Made by a program: the position numbers and the translations under genes. From DAIDKA01 sp035503515 (GTDB taxonomy: Bacteria > Pseudomonadota > Gammaproteobacteria > Steroidobacterales > Steroidobacteraceae), in NCBI GenBank assembly GCA_035503515.1, contig DATJTJ010000046.1, positions 62,001 to 126,000 of the forward strand: a stretch of DNA of 64,000 nt, read 5' to 3'. Of this stretch, positions 33,009-41,573 are shown one piece after another (within the stretch, counting starts at the first letter, position 1; every line of letters begins with the position of its first letter). Under the pieces are notes generated by a model. That model did not search any database and was not told the origin of the DNA. It saw only the letters and a list, made by a program, of their open reading frames with translations.

Positions 33009-34621
33009 CAATGCGCCGCGCCACGCTGGATCAGGGCGTCCGACGGCGGCTCAGTCCAGGAGTGGAACGGGGGCGGCGAGGGCAGTTCCCACTCCAGCCC
33101 GTGCGCACCTTCCCAGGCCCGGTTGCCGATCCGCGCGCCGCCACGGACGCACTTCCAGATGATGTACGGGAACAGGAACTGCGACAGGCCGAACGCGAAG
33201 CCGCCCAGCGAGGAGACCATGTTCCAGTCCGTGAACTGCACCGCGTAGTCCGGGATGCGGCGCGGCATGCCGGCCAGCCCCAGGAAGTGCTGCGGGAAGA
33301 ACAGCACGTTCACGAAAATGGTCGACAGCCAGAAGTGCCACTTGGCGAGCTTCAGGTCGTACATGTTGCCGGTCCACTTCGGCAGCCAGTAGTACACGGC
33401 GCCCATGATGGCGAACACGGCGCCGGGCACCAGCACGTAGTGGAAGTGCGCCACCACGAAGTAGGTGTCCTGGTACTGGTAGTCGGCCGGGACGATGGCG
33501 AGCATCAGGCCCGACAGGCCGCCGATGGTGAACAGGAACAGGAACGACAGCGCGAACAGCATCGGCGGCTCGAAGGTGAGCGAGCCGCGGTACATGGTCG
33601 CGGTCCAGTTGAAGACCTTCACGCCGGTCGGGATCGCGATCAGCATGGTGGAGAGCATGAAGAACAGCTGCCCGGCGAGCGGCATGCCCACCGTGAACAT
33701 GTGGTGCGCCCACACGATGAAGGACAGGAACGCGATCGAGGCGGTGGCGTACACCATGGCCTCGTAGCCGAACAGCGGCTTGCGCGAGAAGGTCGGGATG
33801 ATTTCCGAGACCACGCCGAAGGCCGGCAGGATCAGGATGTACACCTCCGGGTGCCCGAAGAACCAGAAGATGTGCTGGTACATGACCGGGTCGCCGCCGC
33901 CGGCGGCGGTGAAGAAGGTGGTGCCGAAGAAGTGATCGGTCAGCAGCATGGTCACGGCGCCGGCCAGCACCGGCATGACCGCGATCAGCAGGTAGGCGGT
34001 GATCAGCCAGGTCCACACGAACAGCGGCATGCGCAGCAGCGTCATGCCCGGCGCGCGCAGGTTCATGATGGTCACGACGACGTTGATCGCGCCCAGGATG
34101 GAGGAGATGCCCATCATGTGGATGGCGAAGATGGTCATCGGGAAGCTCGCGCCACCCTGCAGCATCAGCGGCGGATACATCGTCCAGCCGCCCGCCGGCG
34201 CCCCGCCGGGCACGAACAGCGTCGACAGCAGCAGCGTGAACGCGAAGGGCAGGATCCAGAAGCTGAAGTTGTTGAGCCGCGGCAGCGCCATGTCCGGCGC
34301 GCCCACCTGCATCGGGATCATCCAGTTGGCGAGCCCCGTCCAGGCCGGCATGACCGCGCCGAAGATCATCTCCAGCGCATGCATGGTGGTCATGCTGTTG
34401 AAGAACTGCGGATCCAGGAACTGCATGCCCGGCTTGAACAGTTCCAGCCGGATGAGCATCGCCATGGTGCCGCCGATGAAGAAGCTGATGCCCGAGAACA
34501 CCAGGTACATCGTGCCGATGTCCTTGTGGTTGGTTGCGTACACCCAGCGGCGCCAGCCGTGCGGCTTGTGATCATGCGCATCGTGGTCGTGGGCGGTGGC
34601 TGCGTGATCTGAGTAGGCCAT
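33008..34621 (-). CDS. coxA: cytochrome c oxidase subunit I
   Basis: A 537-residue twelve-helix catalytic subunit of aa3 oxidase. Haem and CuB ligands lie in MTTMHALEMIFGAVMPA, the cross-linked HPEVYILILPAFG (His-Tyr), VWAHHMFTVGMP and FVVAHFHYVLVPGAVF. The ESG/K-channel region and the D-channel (ANWMIPMQVGAPDMALPRLN) are present. The N-terminal sequence is His-rich (SDHAATAHDHDAHDHKPHGW), which may bind metal. It follows coxB by 19 bp. Confidence 0.98.
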   Translation of the reverse strand: MAYSDHAATAHDHDAHDHKPHGWRRWVYATNHKDIGTMYLVFSGISFFIGGTMAMLIRLELFKPGMQFLDPQFFNSMTTMHALEMIFGAVMPAWTGLANWMIPMQVGAPDMALPRLNNFSFWILPFAFTLLLSTLFVPGGAPAGGWTMYPPLMLQGGASFPMTIFAIHMMGISSILGAINVVVTIMNLRAPGMTLLRMPLFVWTWLITAYLLIAVMPVLAGAVTMLLTDHFFGTTFFTAAGGGDPVMYQHIFWFFGHPEVYILILPAFGVVSEIIPTFSRKPLFGYEAMVYATASIAFLSFIVWAHHMFTVGMPLAGQLFFMLSTMLIAIPTGVKVFNWTATMYRGSLTFEPPMLFALSFLFLFTIGGLSGLMLAIVPADYQYQDTYFVVAHFHYVLVPGAVFAIMGAVYYWLPKWTGNMYDLKLAKWHFWLSTIFVNVLFFPQHFLGLAGMPRRIPDYAVQFTDWNMVSSLGGFAFGLSQFLFPYIIWKCVRGGARIGNRAWEGAHGLEWELPSPPPFHSWTEPPSDALIQRGAAH

Positions 34622-34640
34622 GTTCGTATCTCTATTTGAT

Positions 34641-35507
34641 TTACTGGGCGGCCGCCGGAGCGGACGCGGGAGCCGAGGCGGCCGGCGGGTGCTGTTCGGC
34701 CTGCTCGGCTTTCAGCCAGGCCTGGAAGTCGTCCTTGGAGCGGGCGTCGACCACGATGGGCATGAAGCCGTGGTCGCGGCCGCACAGTTCCGCGCAGTTG
34801 CCGCGGTACAGCCCGGTCTTGTCGGCGTCGATGTTGAACCAGGCCTCGTTGACGAAGCCGGGGATGGCGTCCTTCTTGACGCCGAAGGCCGGCACCCACC
34901 AGGAGTGGATGACATCGGCGGCCGTGATCAGCAGCCGCACCTTGGTGCCGACGGGCACCACCAGCGGGTGATCAACGTTCAGCAGGTAGTGCGGCACGGT
35001 CGTGACGTCGATGCCCGAGCCCAGCTGCCGAGCGGCGTCGCTCGCCCGGTCCAGGCGCGAGAAATAGCTGACGCCCGAGTTCAGGTACTCGTAGTTCCAG
35101 CCCCACTGGAAGCCGGTGATGCGGACGGTCAGCTGCGAGTTGCGCAGGTCCTCGGTCTTGATGAGGGTAGTGGCGGCGGGCACCGCGGTCGCCACCAGGA
35201 TCGCGACCGGCACGATCGTCCAGATGATCTCCACCATCGTGCTGTGCACCAGCGAGGTGTCCGCGACCGCACCCCGGGACTTGCGGAAGGTGAAGATGGA
35301 ATAGGCCATCACGCCGAAGACGACCACCGCGATCGCCACGCACAGGTAGAACATGAGCATGTGCAGCCCGTAGATCTGGCGTGACATGGCGGTCACACCC
35401 TGGGTCATGTTCAGCAGGCTCCAGCCCGAGGCGGCATGGGCGGCGCGCGACAGACCCGCGGCCGCAACGGCCGCGAGGGTGAGCGGGAACGTCATTTTGC
35501 GCATCAT
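34641..35507 (-). CDS. coxB: cytochrome c oxidase subunit II
   Basis: A 288-residue subunit with a signal peptide (MMRKMTFPLTLAAVAAAGLS), two helices (LHMLMFYLCVAIAVVVFGVM and VEIIWTIVPVAILVATAVPA), and a periplasmic CuA domain. The CuA ligands lie in CAELCGRDHGFMPI near 240 and in DVIHSWWVPAFG near 205. The C-terminus is an Ala/Pro tail. ATG 35507 is used, as longer frames upstream have no homology; there is no strong ribosome site. It receives electrons from cytochrome c. Confidence 0.96.
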   Translation of the reverse strand: MMRKMTFPLTLAAVAAAGLSRAAHAASGWSLLNMTQGVTAMSRQIYGLHMLMFYLCVAIAVVVFGVMAYSIFTFRKSRGAVADTSLVHSTMVEIIWTIVPVAILVATAVPAATTLIKTEDLRNSQLTVRITGFQWGWNYEYLNSGVSYFSRLDRASDAARQLGSGIDVTTVPHYLLNVDHPLVVPVGTKVRLLITAADVIHSWWVPAFGVKKDAIPGFVNEAWFNIDADKTGLYRGNCAELCGRDHGFMPIVVDARSKDDFQAWLKAEQAEQHPPAASAPASAPAAAQ

Positions 35508-35553
35508 ATTTATGTGTATCTCAGGGCCTGCGGCCAGCAAAAAACCGGGCTCC

Positions 35554-36036
35554 TCAAGCGAACCCCAGACTCGGCGACTCGTTGACACGACCGATCAGCC
35601 CCCGCAGCTTCCGAGCGAGGCCGCGGCGCTCTTCCTCCGTCAGGAAATCACCGACAGCGCACTGTCGTCCGTGCGATTCGATGACCAGGCGGCTCGGATG
35701 CAGGCGCGACGTTGGGCGGCGCAGTTTAACCTGTGCCCAGTGCCGCGGAAACACAACCTCGCTGTGGACTTTACCGATCGTGGTCCGCACGGTGACTTCG
35801 GAATCGGAAACCTCGATGGTCTGCCGATGATGGCGACGGCGCAGGCTCACGTGCAGCGCCACCCCGAGAGCCAGCATTTCCAGCCCGGCGAAGGGCAGCA
35901 CCGGCCAGAAACCCAGGAAGAACAGCGCGCCGGCGACGCCGAAACACGGTGCGCACAGGCTCAGGAAGAACAGCACCGCGCCGCGCACGCTCAGGGAGCA
36001 GTTGGGAGCGATCACGATACTGGCGCACGCTGACAC
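35554..36036 (-). CDS. DUF2244 membrane protein
   Basis: A 160-residue protein with two N-terminal helices (AVLFFLSLCAPCFGVAGALF and WPVLPFAGLEMLALGVALHV) and a cytosolic basic domain (LRRRHHRQTIEVSDSEVTVR). This is the DUF2244 family, encoded next to aa3 oxidase genes in many proteobacteria; it is probably an oxidase assembly helper. The start is GTG 36036. It is the first gene of the operon: a promoter-like pair precedes it and coxB follows. Confidence 0.8.
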   Translation of the reverse strand: MSACASIVIAPNCSLSVRGAVLFFLSLCAPCFGVAGALFFLGFWPVLPFAGLEMLALGVALHVSLRRRHHRQTIEVSDSEVTVRTTIGKVHSEVVFPRHWAQVKLRRPTSRLHPSRLVIESHGRQCAVGDFLTEEERRGLARKLRGLIGRVNESPSLGFA

Positions 36037-36042
36037 GGGAAC

Positions 36043-36070
36043 ATGGTACAGGCTGAAATTATTTATTCAA
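36043..36070 (-). promoter_or_regulatory. promoter of the DUF2244/cox operon
   Basis: Read leftwards, TTGAAT (36070-36065) and TACCAT (36048-36043) are separated by 16 bp, a good sigma-70 pair in an AT-rich patch. The -10 ends 7 nt before the GTG of the DUF2244 gene, and the -35 overlaps the stop of bioD. It would drive DUF2244, coxB, coxA and the genes behind them. Confidence 0.45.
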
Positions 36071-36771
36071 GTCAAGTGCTTACACGTGGCGGCATGCCTC
36101 AGCGCGGCCGTCGCCGTGGGACCGAGGCCGCCCGTCGCGAGCGGCTCCCGGGCATGCGCGACCGTGGCAATGGCGGCCCTGCCGATGTGCCGTTCGAGGG
36201 TCGCGAGGTTGTCCGGCACGCGGGCGAAGTGCGGGTCGATGTGGTTGCCGATCCAGCCGGCGAGCGTCAGGCCCCGGGCGCGGATCGCGCCCACCGTGAG
36301 CAGCGCGTGATTCAGGCACCCCAGCCGCAGCCCGACCACCAGCAGCACCGGCAGGTCGAGCGCGGCGGCCAGGTCGGCGATGAACTCATCGTCGCCGAGC
36401 GGCGCGAACCAGCCGCCGGCGCCTTCCACGACCACGAGGTCCGCCATGGCGTCGAGCGCCGCGAAGTGGGCCCGCAGCTGCACCAGATCGATGCGCACAC
36501 CCGCTTCGCGCGCCGCCAGGTGCGGCGATACCGGCGCCGGCAGGCAGTACGGATTGACGGTCGCATAGGGCGCCTCGACGTTGCTCTCGGCCATGAGGCC
36601 CAGCGCATCCTCGTTGCGCAGCCCTGCGGCGGTCATGACCGCGCCCGCGGCGACCGGCTTCATGACCGCCACGCGAACGCCGCTGGCGACGAGGGCGCGC
36701 ACGATGAGCCGGGCGACGACGGTCTTGCCCACTTCGGTATCGGTGCCCGTGATGAACAGTCCCTGCGGCAT
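36067..36771 (-). CDS. bioD: dethiobiotin synthase
   Basis: A 234-residue ATPase closing the ureido ring to give dethiobiotin. P-loop ITGTDTEVGKTVVARLI starts at residue 7; VVVEGAGGWFAPLGDDE near 110 and VVGLRLGCLNHALLTVGAI near 145 are BioD signatures. ATG 36771 (MPQGLFITGTDTEVG) is used, leaving 4 bp after bioC. It is the last gene of the bioBFCD operon. Confidence 0.95.
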   Translation of the reverse strand: MPQGLFITGTDTEVGKTVVARLIVRALVASGVRVAVMKPVAAGAVMTAAGLRNEDALGLMAESNVEAPYATVNPYCLPAPVSPHLAAREAGVRIDLVQLRAHFAALDAMADLVVVEGAGGWFAPLGDDEFIADLAAALDLPVLLVVGLRLGCLNHALLTVGAIRARGLTLAGWIGNHIDPHFARVPDNLATLERHIGRAAIATVAHAREPLATGGLGPTATAALRHAATCKHLT

Positions 36772-36775
36772 GGGC

Positions 36776-37657
36776 TCAGCTGCCGCGGCGGCGGATGGCG
36801 TGCACCGGGAAGCGGACTTCGCCCCCGACGGGCGTCGCCGCCGCGCGGCCGCGCGCGCCCCAGGCCGCCCCATAGACCACTTCGTAGGTCGCGGGCAGCA
36901 GGCCCGAGTGCCGCTGCCGCTCGTAGGCCGCGGTCATGGCGCGCCAGCGGCCCTTGCCGGTGAGGCCGCGCGAACGCGCCGCCGTGGCGTTGTGCGCGCC
37001 GATGCGTTTCAGGTCGCGGGTGATGGCCGCGACATCCGGGTAGGCCATGGTCAGCCGCTCCACGTCCATGACCGGCTCGGAGAGCCCGGCGCGGGTGAGC
37101 GCATCGCCGATGTCGTGCATGTCGCGAAAGCCGCTGACGTGCGTGCCGCCATCGGCGGCGGCCCAGGCCGCGCGCAGCTCGCGCAGCGTGTCCGGGCCGA
37201 ACGTGCTGAACGCCAGGAACCCCGCGGGCGAGAGCACGCGGCGGATTTCGGCCAGCGCCGCGTCGAGGTCATCGCACCATTGCAGCATCAGGTTGCTGAA
37301 CACCAGATCGACCGTGCCTTCCCGCAACGGCAGGCGGAAGGCATCGGCGCACACGCGCTGCAGCGGCCGCAGCCAGGAACTGCGGCGCCGGGCTTCGCGC
37401 AGCATGCCCGGCGCCGGATCCAGTCCCACCACCAGCGCCCGCCGGTAGCGCTCCTTCAGCGCCCGGGCGCCCAGCCCGGTGCCGCAGCCCAGGTCGACCA
37501 CCACCCCAGGCTCGATCCGGATCAGGGACAGCCGCGACAGCAGTTCATCGCGCACGCGGGTCTGCAGGACCGCGGCGTCGTCATAGGAGGCGCTGGCGCG
37601 GTCGAAGGCCGCGCGCACCGCGCGCCGGTCGAGCACGAAGGGATCAGGCGGCTGCAT
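36776..37657 (-). CDS. bioC: malonyl-ACP O-methyltransferase BioC
   Basis: A 293-residue SAM methyltransferase that masks malonyl-ACP as the methyl ester to start pimeloyl synthesis. AVRAAFDRASASYDDAAVLQ is the BioC N-terminus; VVVDLGCGTGLGARALK is motif I and FSNLMLQWCDDLDAALAEIR and FSTFGPDTLRELRAAW are family blocks. The start is ATG 37657, overlapping the bioF stop by 14 nt. Length matches the family once the longer upstream frame is discarded. The carboxylesterase (BioH) that removes the methyl group was not seen adjacent. Confidence 0.94.
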   Translation of the reverse strand: MQPPDPFVLDRRAVRAAFDRASASYDDAAVLQTRVRDELLSRLSLIRIEPGVVVDLGCGTGLGARALKERYRRALVVGLDPAPGMLREARRRSSWLRPLQRVCADAFRLPLREGTVDLVFSNLMLQWCDDLDAALAEIRRVLSPAGFLAFSTFGPDTLRELRAAWAAADGGTHVSGFRDMHDIGDALTRAGLSEPVMDVERLTMAYPDVAAITRDLKRIGAHNATAARSRGLTGKGRWRAMTAAYERQRHSGLLPATYEVVYGAAWGARGRAAATPVGGEVRFPVHAIRRRGS

Positions 37658-38834
37658 ACGGAGCCTGCCGTGGCACCTGGCGCAGTGCCTCGCCGAGGGC
37701 ATCGATCAGCGCGTCGACCTGCTGCTCGGTGTGGGCCGCCGACAGCGTGATGCGCAGCCGCGCCGAGTCCCGCGGCACCGTGGGCGGGCGGATGGCCGTG
37801 ACCCAGAAGCCCGCGGCGAAGAGCCACTCGCTCACGGCCACGGTGCGCGCGCTGTCGCCCAGCACCAGGGGCTGGATCGGCGAGGGCGAGGGCGAGAGCG
37901 GTACGCCCACCTGTGCGCAGCCCGCCCGCAGTCGGGCCGTGAGGGCCAGCACCTTCTCGCGCCGCCAGCCTTCCGCCTGTGCGATGGCCAGCGCCGCGCG
38001 CGCCGCCGCGGCGACCGGCGGCGGCAGGGCCGTCGTATAGAGGTAGCTGCGGGCCGTCTGCACGAACCACTCGATATAGTCCGCATCGGCCGCAATGAAG
38101 GCGCCGAAGCAGCCGAAGGCCTTGCCGAGCGTGCCGACCAGCACCGGCACCGCGGTGCTGTCCAGCGCGAACTGCTCGAGGCACCCGCGCCCTGTCGCGC
38201 CCAGCACTCCCAGTCCGTGGGCGTCGTCGACGACCAGCACGGCGGCGGCCCGCGCGGCGGCGCGCGCCAGATCCGGCAGGGGTGCCAGGTCCCCGTCCAT
38301 GCTGAAGACGCCATCGGTCACCAGCAGCGTGCGGCCGCCCGGCTCCGGCAGCGCGGCCGCCGCCGCCGCCGCGTCGTTGTGCGCATAGCGCTTCAGCCGT
38401 GCCCCGCTCAGGCGGGCCGCATCGATCAGGGAGGCATGACACAGCCGGTCCAGGAGCACCGTCGAACCACGCGCGGCAAGACAGGTGATGGCGGCGAGGT
38501 TGGCCATGTACCCGGTGGAGAACAGCAACACCCGCTGCCGCGCGAGGAACTGCGCCAGTTCCGCCTCGAGGGCCTCGTGCTCGAGCCCGTGGCCGCTGAC
38601 CAGGTGCGAGGCACCACTGCCGCTGCCCGCCGCCGCGGCACTGCGCGCCATGGCGGCCGCCAGGGCCGGATGGGCGTTGAGGCCCAGGTAGTCGTTGCCG
38701 CAGAAATTCACAAGCGACCGGCCGTCGACCACCACAGTGGCGCCGGCGCCTCTGGCGGACACGGTGCGTCGCCGGCGCTGCAGGTGCTGCGCAGCCCGCT
38801 GCGCCAGTTGCTCCCGCAGCGCGCCGCGCTTCAT
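37644..38834 (-). CDS. bioF: 8-amino-7-oxononanoate synthase
   Basis: A 396-residue PLP enzyme of the alpha-oxoamine synthase family, condensing pimeloyl-ACP/CoA with alanine. FCGNDYLGLNAHP near 43, HLVSGHGLEHEALEAELAQF, DDAHGLGVLGATG near 195 and the PLP-lysine stretch VGTLGKAFGCFGAFI (Lys near 232) are present. ATG 38834 overlaps the bioB stop by ATGA. It lies between bioB and bioC. Confidence 0.96.
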   Translation of the reverse strand: MKRGALREQLAQRAAQHLQRRRRTVSARGAGATVVVDGRSLVNFCGNDYLGLNAHPALAAAMARSAAAAGSGSGASHLVSGHGLEHEALEAELAQFLARQRVLLFSTGYMANLAAITCLAARGSTVLLDRLCHASLIDAARLSGARLKRYAHNDAAAAAAALPEPGGRTLLVTDGVFSMDGDLAPLPDLARAAARAAAVLVVDDAHGLGVLGATGRGCLEQFALDSTAVPVLVGTLGKAFGCFGAFIAADADYIEWFVQTARSYLYTTALPPPVAAAARAALAIAQAEGWRREKVLALTARLRAGCAQVGVPLSPSPSPIQPLVLGDSARTVAVSEWLFAAGFWVTAIRPPTVPRDSARLRITLSAAHTEQQVDALIDALGEALRQVPRQAPYAAA

Positions 38835-39781
38835 GCGCGCATGGGCTCCGGGGAGAGCCCGAGACGCACCAGCAGGTTGCGGTCCTTCTCGACGTCCGGA
38901 TTGCCGGTGGTGAGCAGCTTCTCGCCGTAGAAGATGGAGTTGGCGCCGGCCATGAAGCACAGCGCCTGCATCTCGTCGCTCATCTGGGTGCGGCCCGCCG
39001 ACAGCCGCACGTGCGAGCGCGGCAGCACGATGCGCGCCACGGCGATGGTGCGGATGAAGTCGAAGGGATCCACCGGGGCGGCGCCATGCAGCGGCGTGCC
39101 GGGGACCTGCACCAGCTCGTTGATGGGCACGCTCTCGGGATGCTGCGGGAGGCCCGCGAGCGTCGCCAGCATCGAGGCCCGGTCGCGCGTCGTCTCACCC
39201 ATGCCGACGATGCCGCCGCAGCACACCTTGAGTCCGGCATCGCGCACCGCGGCGAGCGTGTCGAGCCGGTCCTGGAAGGTGCGCGTGGTGATGATCTCGC
39301 CGTAGAACTCCTCGGAGGTGTCCAGGTTGTGGTTGTAGTAGTCCAGACCCGCGCGCTTGAGCTGCTCGGCCTGGGCAGGCTCGAGCATCCCGAGGGTCGC
39401 GCAGGTCTCCATGCCCAGCGCGCGCACCTCGGCGACCATGGCGCAGATGACCTCGAGGTCGCGCGCCTTGGGCGAGCGGTAGGCCGCGCCCATGCAGAAC
39501 CGCGTGGCCCCGGCCTCCCGGGCGCGCCGGGCGCTGTCGCGCACGGCCGCGACTTCCATCAGCGCCTCGCGGGACAGCCCGGTGTCGTAGCGCACGCTTT
39601 GCGGACAGTAGGCGCAGTCCTCGGGACAGGCGCCGGTCTTGATCGACAGCAGGGTGCTCATCTGCACGGTGTTGGGCGCGAAATGCTCGCGGTGCACGCC
39701 CTGGGCCTGCAGCAGCAGATCGAGGAACGGCCGGGCGAAGAGGCCCTCGACCTCGGCAGTGGTCCAGTCGTGACGCGTCAT
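38831..39781 (-). CDS. bioB: biotin synthase
   Basis: A 316-residue radical-SAM enzyme inserting sulfur into dethiobiotin. The 4Fe-4S motif CPEDCAYC is near 52-59 (CxxxCxxC), the 2Fe-2S cluster Cys residues lie in RFCMGAAYR and CCGGIVGMGE, and the conserved Arg is in LSAGRTQM. YYNHNLDTSEEFYGEI is a further signature. ATG 39781 is the operon start; bioA is not in the window. Confidence 0.97.
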   Translation of the reverse strand: MTRHDWTTAEVEGLFARPFLDLLLQAQGVHREHFAPNTVQMSTLLSIKTGACPEDCAYCPQSVRYDTGLSREALMEVAAVRDSARRAREAGATRFCMGAAYRSPKARDLEVICAMVAEVRALGMETCATLGMLEPAQAEQLKRAGLDYYNHNLDTSEEFYGEIITTRTFQDRLDTLAAVRDAGLKVCCGGIVGMGETTRDRASMLATLAGLPQHPESVPINELVQVPGTPLHGAAPVDPFDFIRTIAVARIVLPRSHVRLSAGRTQMSDEMQALCFMAGANSIFYGEKLLTTGNPDVEKDRNLLVRLGLSPEPMRA

Positions 39782-39947
39782 CGGTGATCCCTTGTCGTCG
39801 GCCGGCCGGCCGCCACGGGATGTTCCGGGGCCGTCCTGCCGATGTCAACTCAACGGGACGGTCGATGGTGACAATTGGTTGATAATTGACCATCCGGATT
39901 GGCGTATCATCCGGCAGCTTTTCCGGCACAGATAGAGGGGACACGCC

Positions 39948-41555
39948 ATGAGTCGCAAGCCGCCGCGCACCGAGGATTCCACAGGGCCGGCCCTGAGCCG
40001 CCGCAGTTTCATGGGTGCCGTTGCCGGCGTCGGCGCGGGCGCCGCGGCGGGTGGCCTGATCGTCCCGGAAAGCGCGCGCGCCGAAGTCCTCTTCCCCAAG
40101 GACCGCTCCGAGTTTGGCGCCGGCGGTGCCGCCGGCGGCGGTCCGTACCGTTCGGAGAATGATCTCTACGACTGCGAGGTCGAGGGCAAGCTGCCGGCGG
40201 ACCTCGACGGCACCTGGTTCCGCGTCGGCCCGGATCCGCAGTACCCCAAGCCCGAAAAGTACGAACACGACATCATGTTCGACGGCGAAGGGCACGTCGG
40301 CGCGTTCCGCATCAAGGACGGCCATGTCGACTTCCGCAGCCGCTACGCCCGCACCCAGCGCTGGAAGGCACAGCACGCCGCCCGCCGCTCGCTCTTCGGC
40401 ATGTACCGCAATCCGACCACGGACGATCCGAGCGTCAAGGGCCTCTCGCGCGGCACGGCCAACACCCAGATCTTCTACCACCACGGCAAGCTCCTGTCCC
40501 TGAAGGAGGACAGCCCGCCGGTGGCCCTGAATCCGCTGACCCTGGAAACGACCGACGACTACTACACCTTCGGCGGCGGGCTCCTGGGCCTGACCCACAC
40601 CGCGCACCCGAAGCTGGATTCGGAGACCGGCGAATACGTCGCGTTCGGCTACGAGGCCAAGGGCCTGGCGACGGATGACGTCTTCGTGTTCTCCGCCGAC
40701 AGGACCGGCAAGGTGAACTGGCACGCCTGGATCAAGGTGCCCTACGCCGGCATGATCCATGACTTCGCGGTGACCCAGAAGCACATCGTGTTCTACGTGG
40801 TGCCGCTCGCCACCAACATGGGCCTCATCAACGGCACCATCCCGCAGTTCAATGGCCCCGGCCCCCACTTCGCCTGGGACTCGACGCTCCCCACCTGGTT
40901 CGGCGTCATCCGCCGCGGCGGCGATGGCAAGGACCTGCGCTGGTTCAAGGGCCCCGGCTACATGTGCACCCACGTGATGGGCTGCTGGAGCGACGGCGAC
41001 AAGGTCACCGTGGACATGGACGGCGGTGAGTCCAACCAGTTCCCGTTCTTCCCGCAGCTGCATGAGCAGTTCGACCCGGTGAAGGCCGCGGGGCGCGTGA
41101 TGCGCTTCTCGGTGGACCTGAAGAACCGCCGGCAGACCACCTACGACATCAAGCTGATCCATCCCGAAGTGAACGGTGCGCTGTCGCGGCAGGACGACCG
41201 CTACCACACTCTGCCGTACCGCTTCGGCTACCTGCTGTCGAGCGACCGGCAGGCCGGAAGCCGCTGGGCGGTGTTCGATCACCAGAAGGATACGGTGAGC
41301 TTCTTCGGACTCGGCCGGGACGTGTCGCTGGCGGAAATGACCTTCGTGCCGCGCAAGAACGGCGCGGCCGAGGGCGATGGCTACCTGATCGGCGTCGCCT
41401 CGCATCCGCGCGAGGGCGGCCGCTCGGACGTGGTACTCGTGGATACGCAGCACCTGGATGCGGGCCCGGTGGCCACCATCAAGATGCCCTATCGGCTCGC
41501 GCCCCAGATCCACGGGTTCTGGGTGCCGGGGGACCAGCTGCCCGCGGCGACCTGA
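39948..41555 (+). CDS. Tat-exported carotenoid-oxygenase family protein
   Basis: A 535-residue non-haem iron dioxygenase of the RPE65/carotenoid cleavage/lignostilbene oxygenase family. The N-terminus has a twin-arginine signal (LSRRSFMGAVAGVGAG, cut near ARA). The propeller shows the four iron-ligand histidines in HTAHPKLDSETGEY, GMIHDFAVTQKHIVF, MCTHVMGCWSDGDK and APQIHGFWVPGD. It probably cleaves carotenoid-like or stilbene-like double bonds oxidatively, in the periplasm after Tat export. A TATCAT box lies 38 nt before the ATG. It is divergent from bioB, and no carotenoid genes are nearby. Confidence 0.9.
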   Translation: MSRKPPRTEDSTGPALSRRSFMGAVAGVGAGAAAGGLIVPESARAEVLFPKDRSEFGAGGAAGGGPYRSENDLYDCEVEGKLPADLDGTWFRVGPDPQYPKPEKYEHDIMFDGEGHVGAFRIKDGHVDFRSRYARTQRWKAQHAARRSLFGMYRNPTTDDPSVKGLSRGTANTQIFYHHGKLLSLKEDSPPVALNPLTLETTDDYYTFGGGLLGLTHTAHPKLDSETGEYVAFGYEAKGLATDDVFVFSADRTGKVNWHAWIKVPYAGMIHDFAVTQKHIVFYVVPLATNMGLINGTIPQFNGPGPHFAWDSTLPTWFGVIRRGGDGKDLRWFKGPGYMCTHVMGCWSDGDKVTVDMDGGESNQFPFFPQLHEQFDPVKAAGRVMRFSVDLKNRRQTTYDIKLIHPEVNGALSRQDDRYHTLPYRFGYLLSSDRQAGSRWAVFDHQKDTVSFFGLGRDVSLAEMTFVPRKNGAAEGDGYLIGVASHPREGGRSDVVLVDTQHLDAGPVATIKMPYRLAPQIHGFWVPGDQLPAAT

Positions 41556-41573
41556 ACCGCCCGGATCCTGGCG

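Noticed and set aside
32966..34612. A 548-codon open frame antisense to coxA, with many His/Gln/Glu.
   Set aside because: It mirrors the conserved coxA codons; composition is an artefact.
39843..39910. A possible BirA operator in the bioB-oxygenase gap (partial dyad GGTTGATAATTGACC; TTGACA at 39848-39843 with a weak GAACAT).
   Set aside because: It does not match the known BirA half sites and the -10 is poor; too weak to call.
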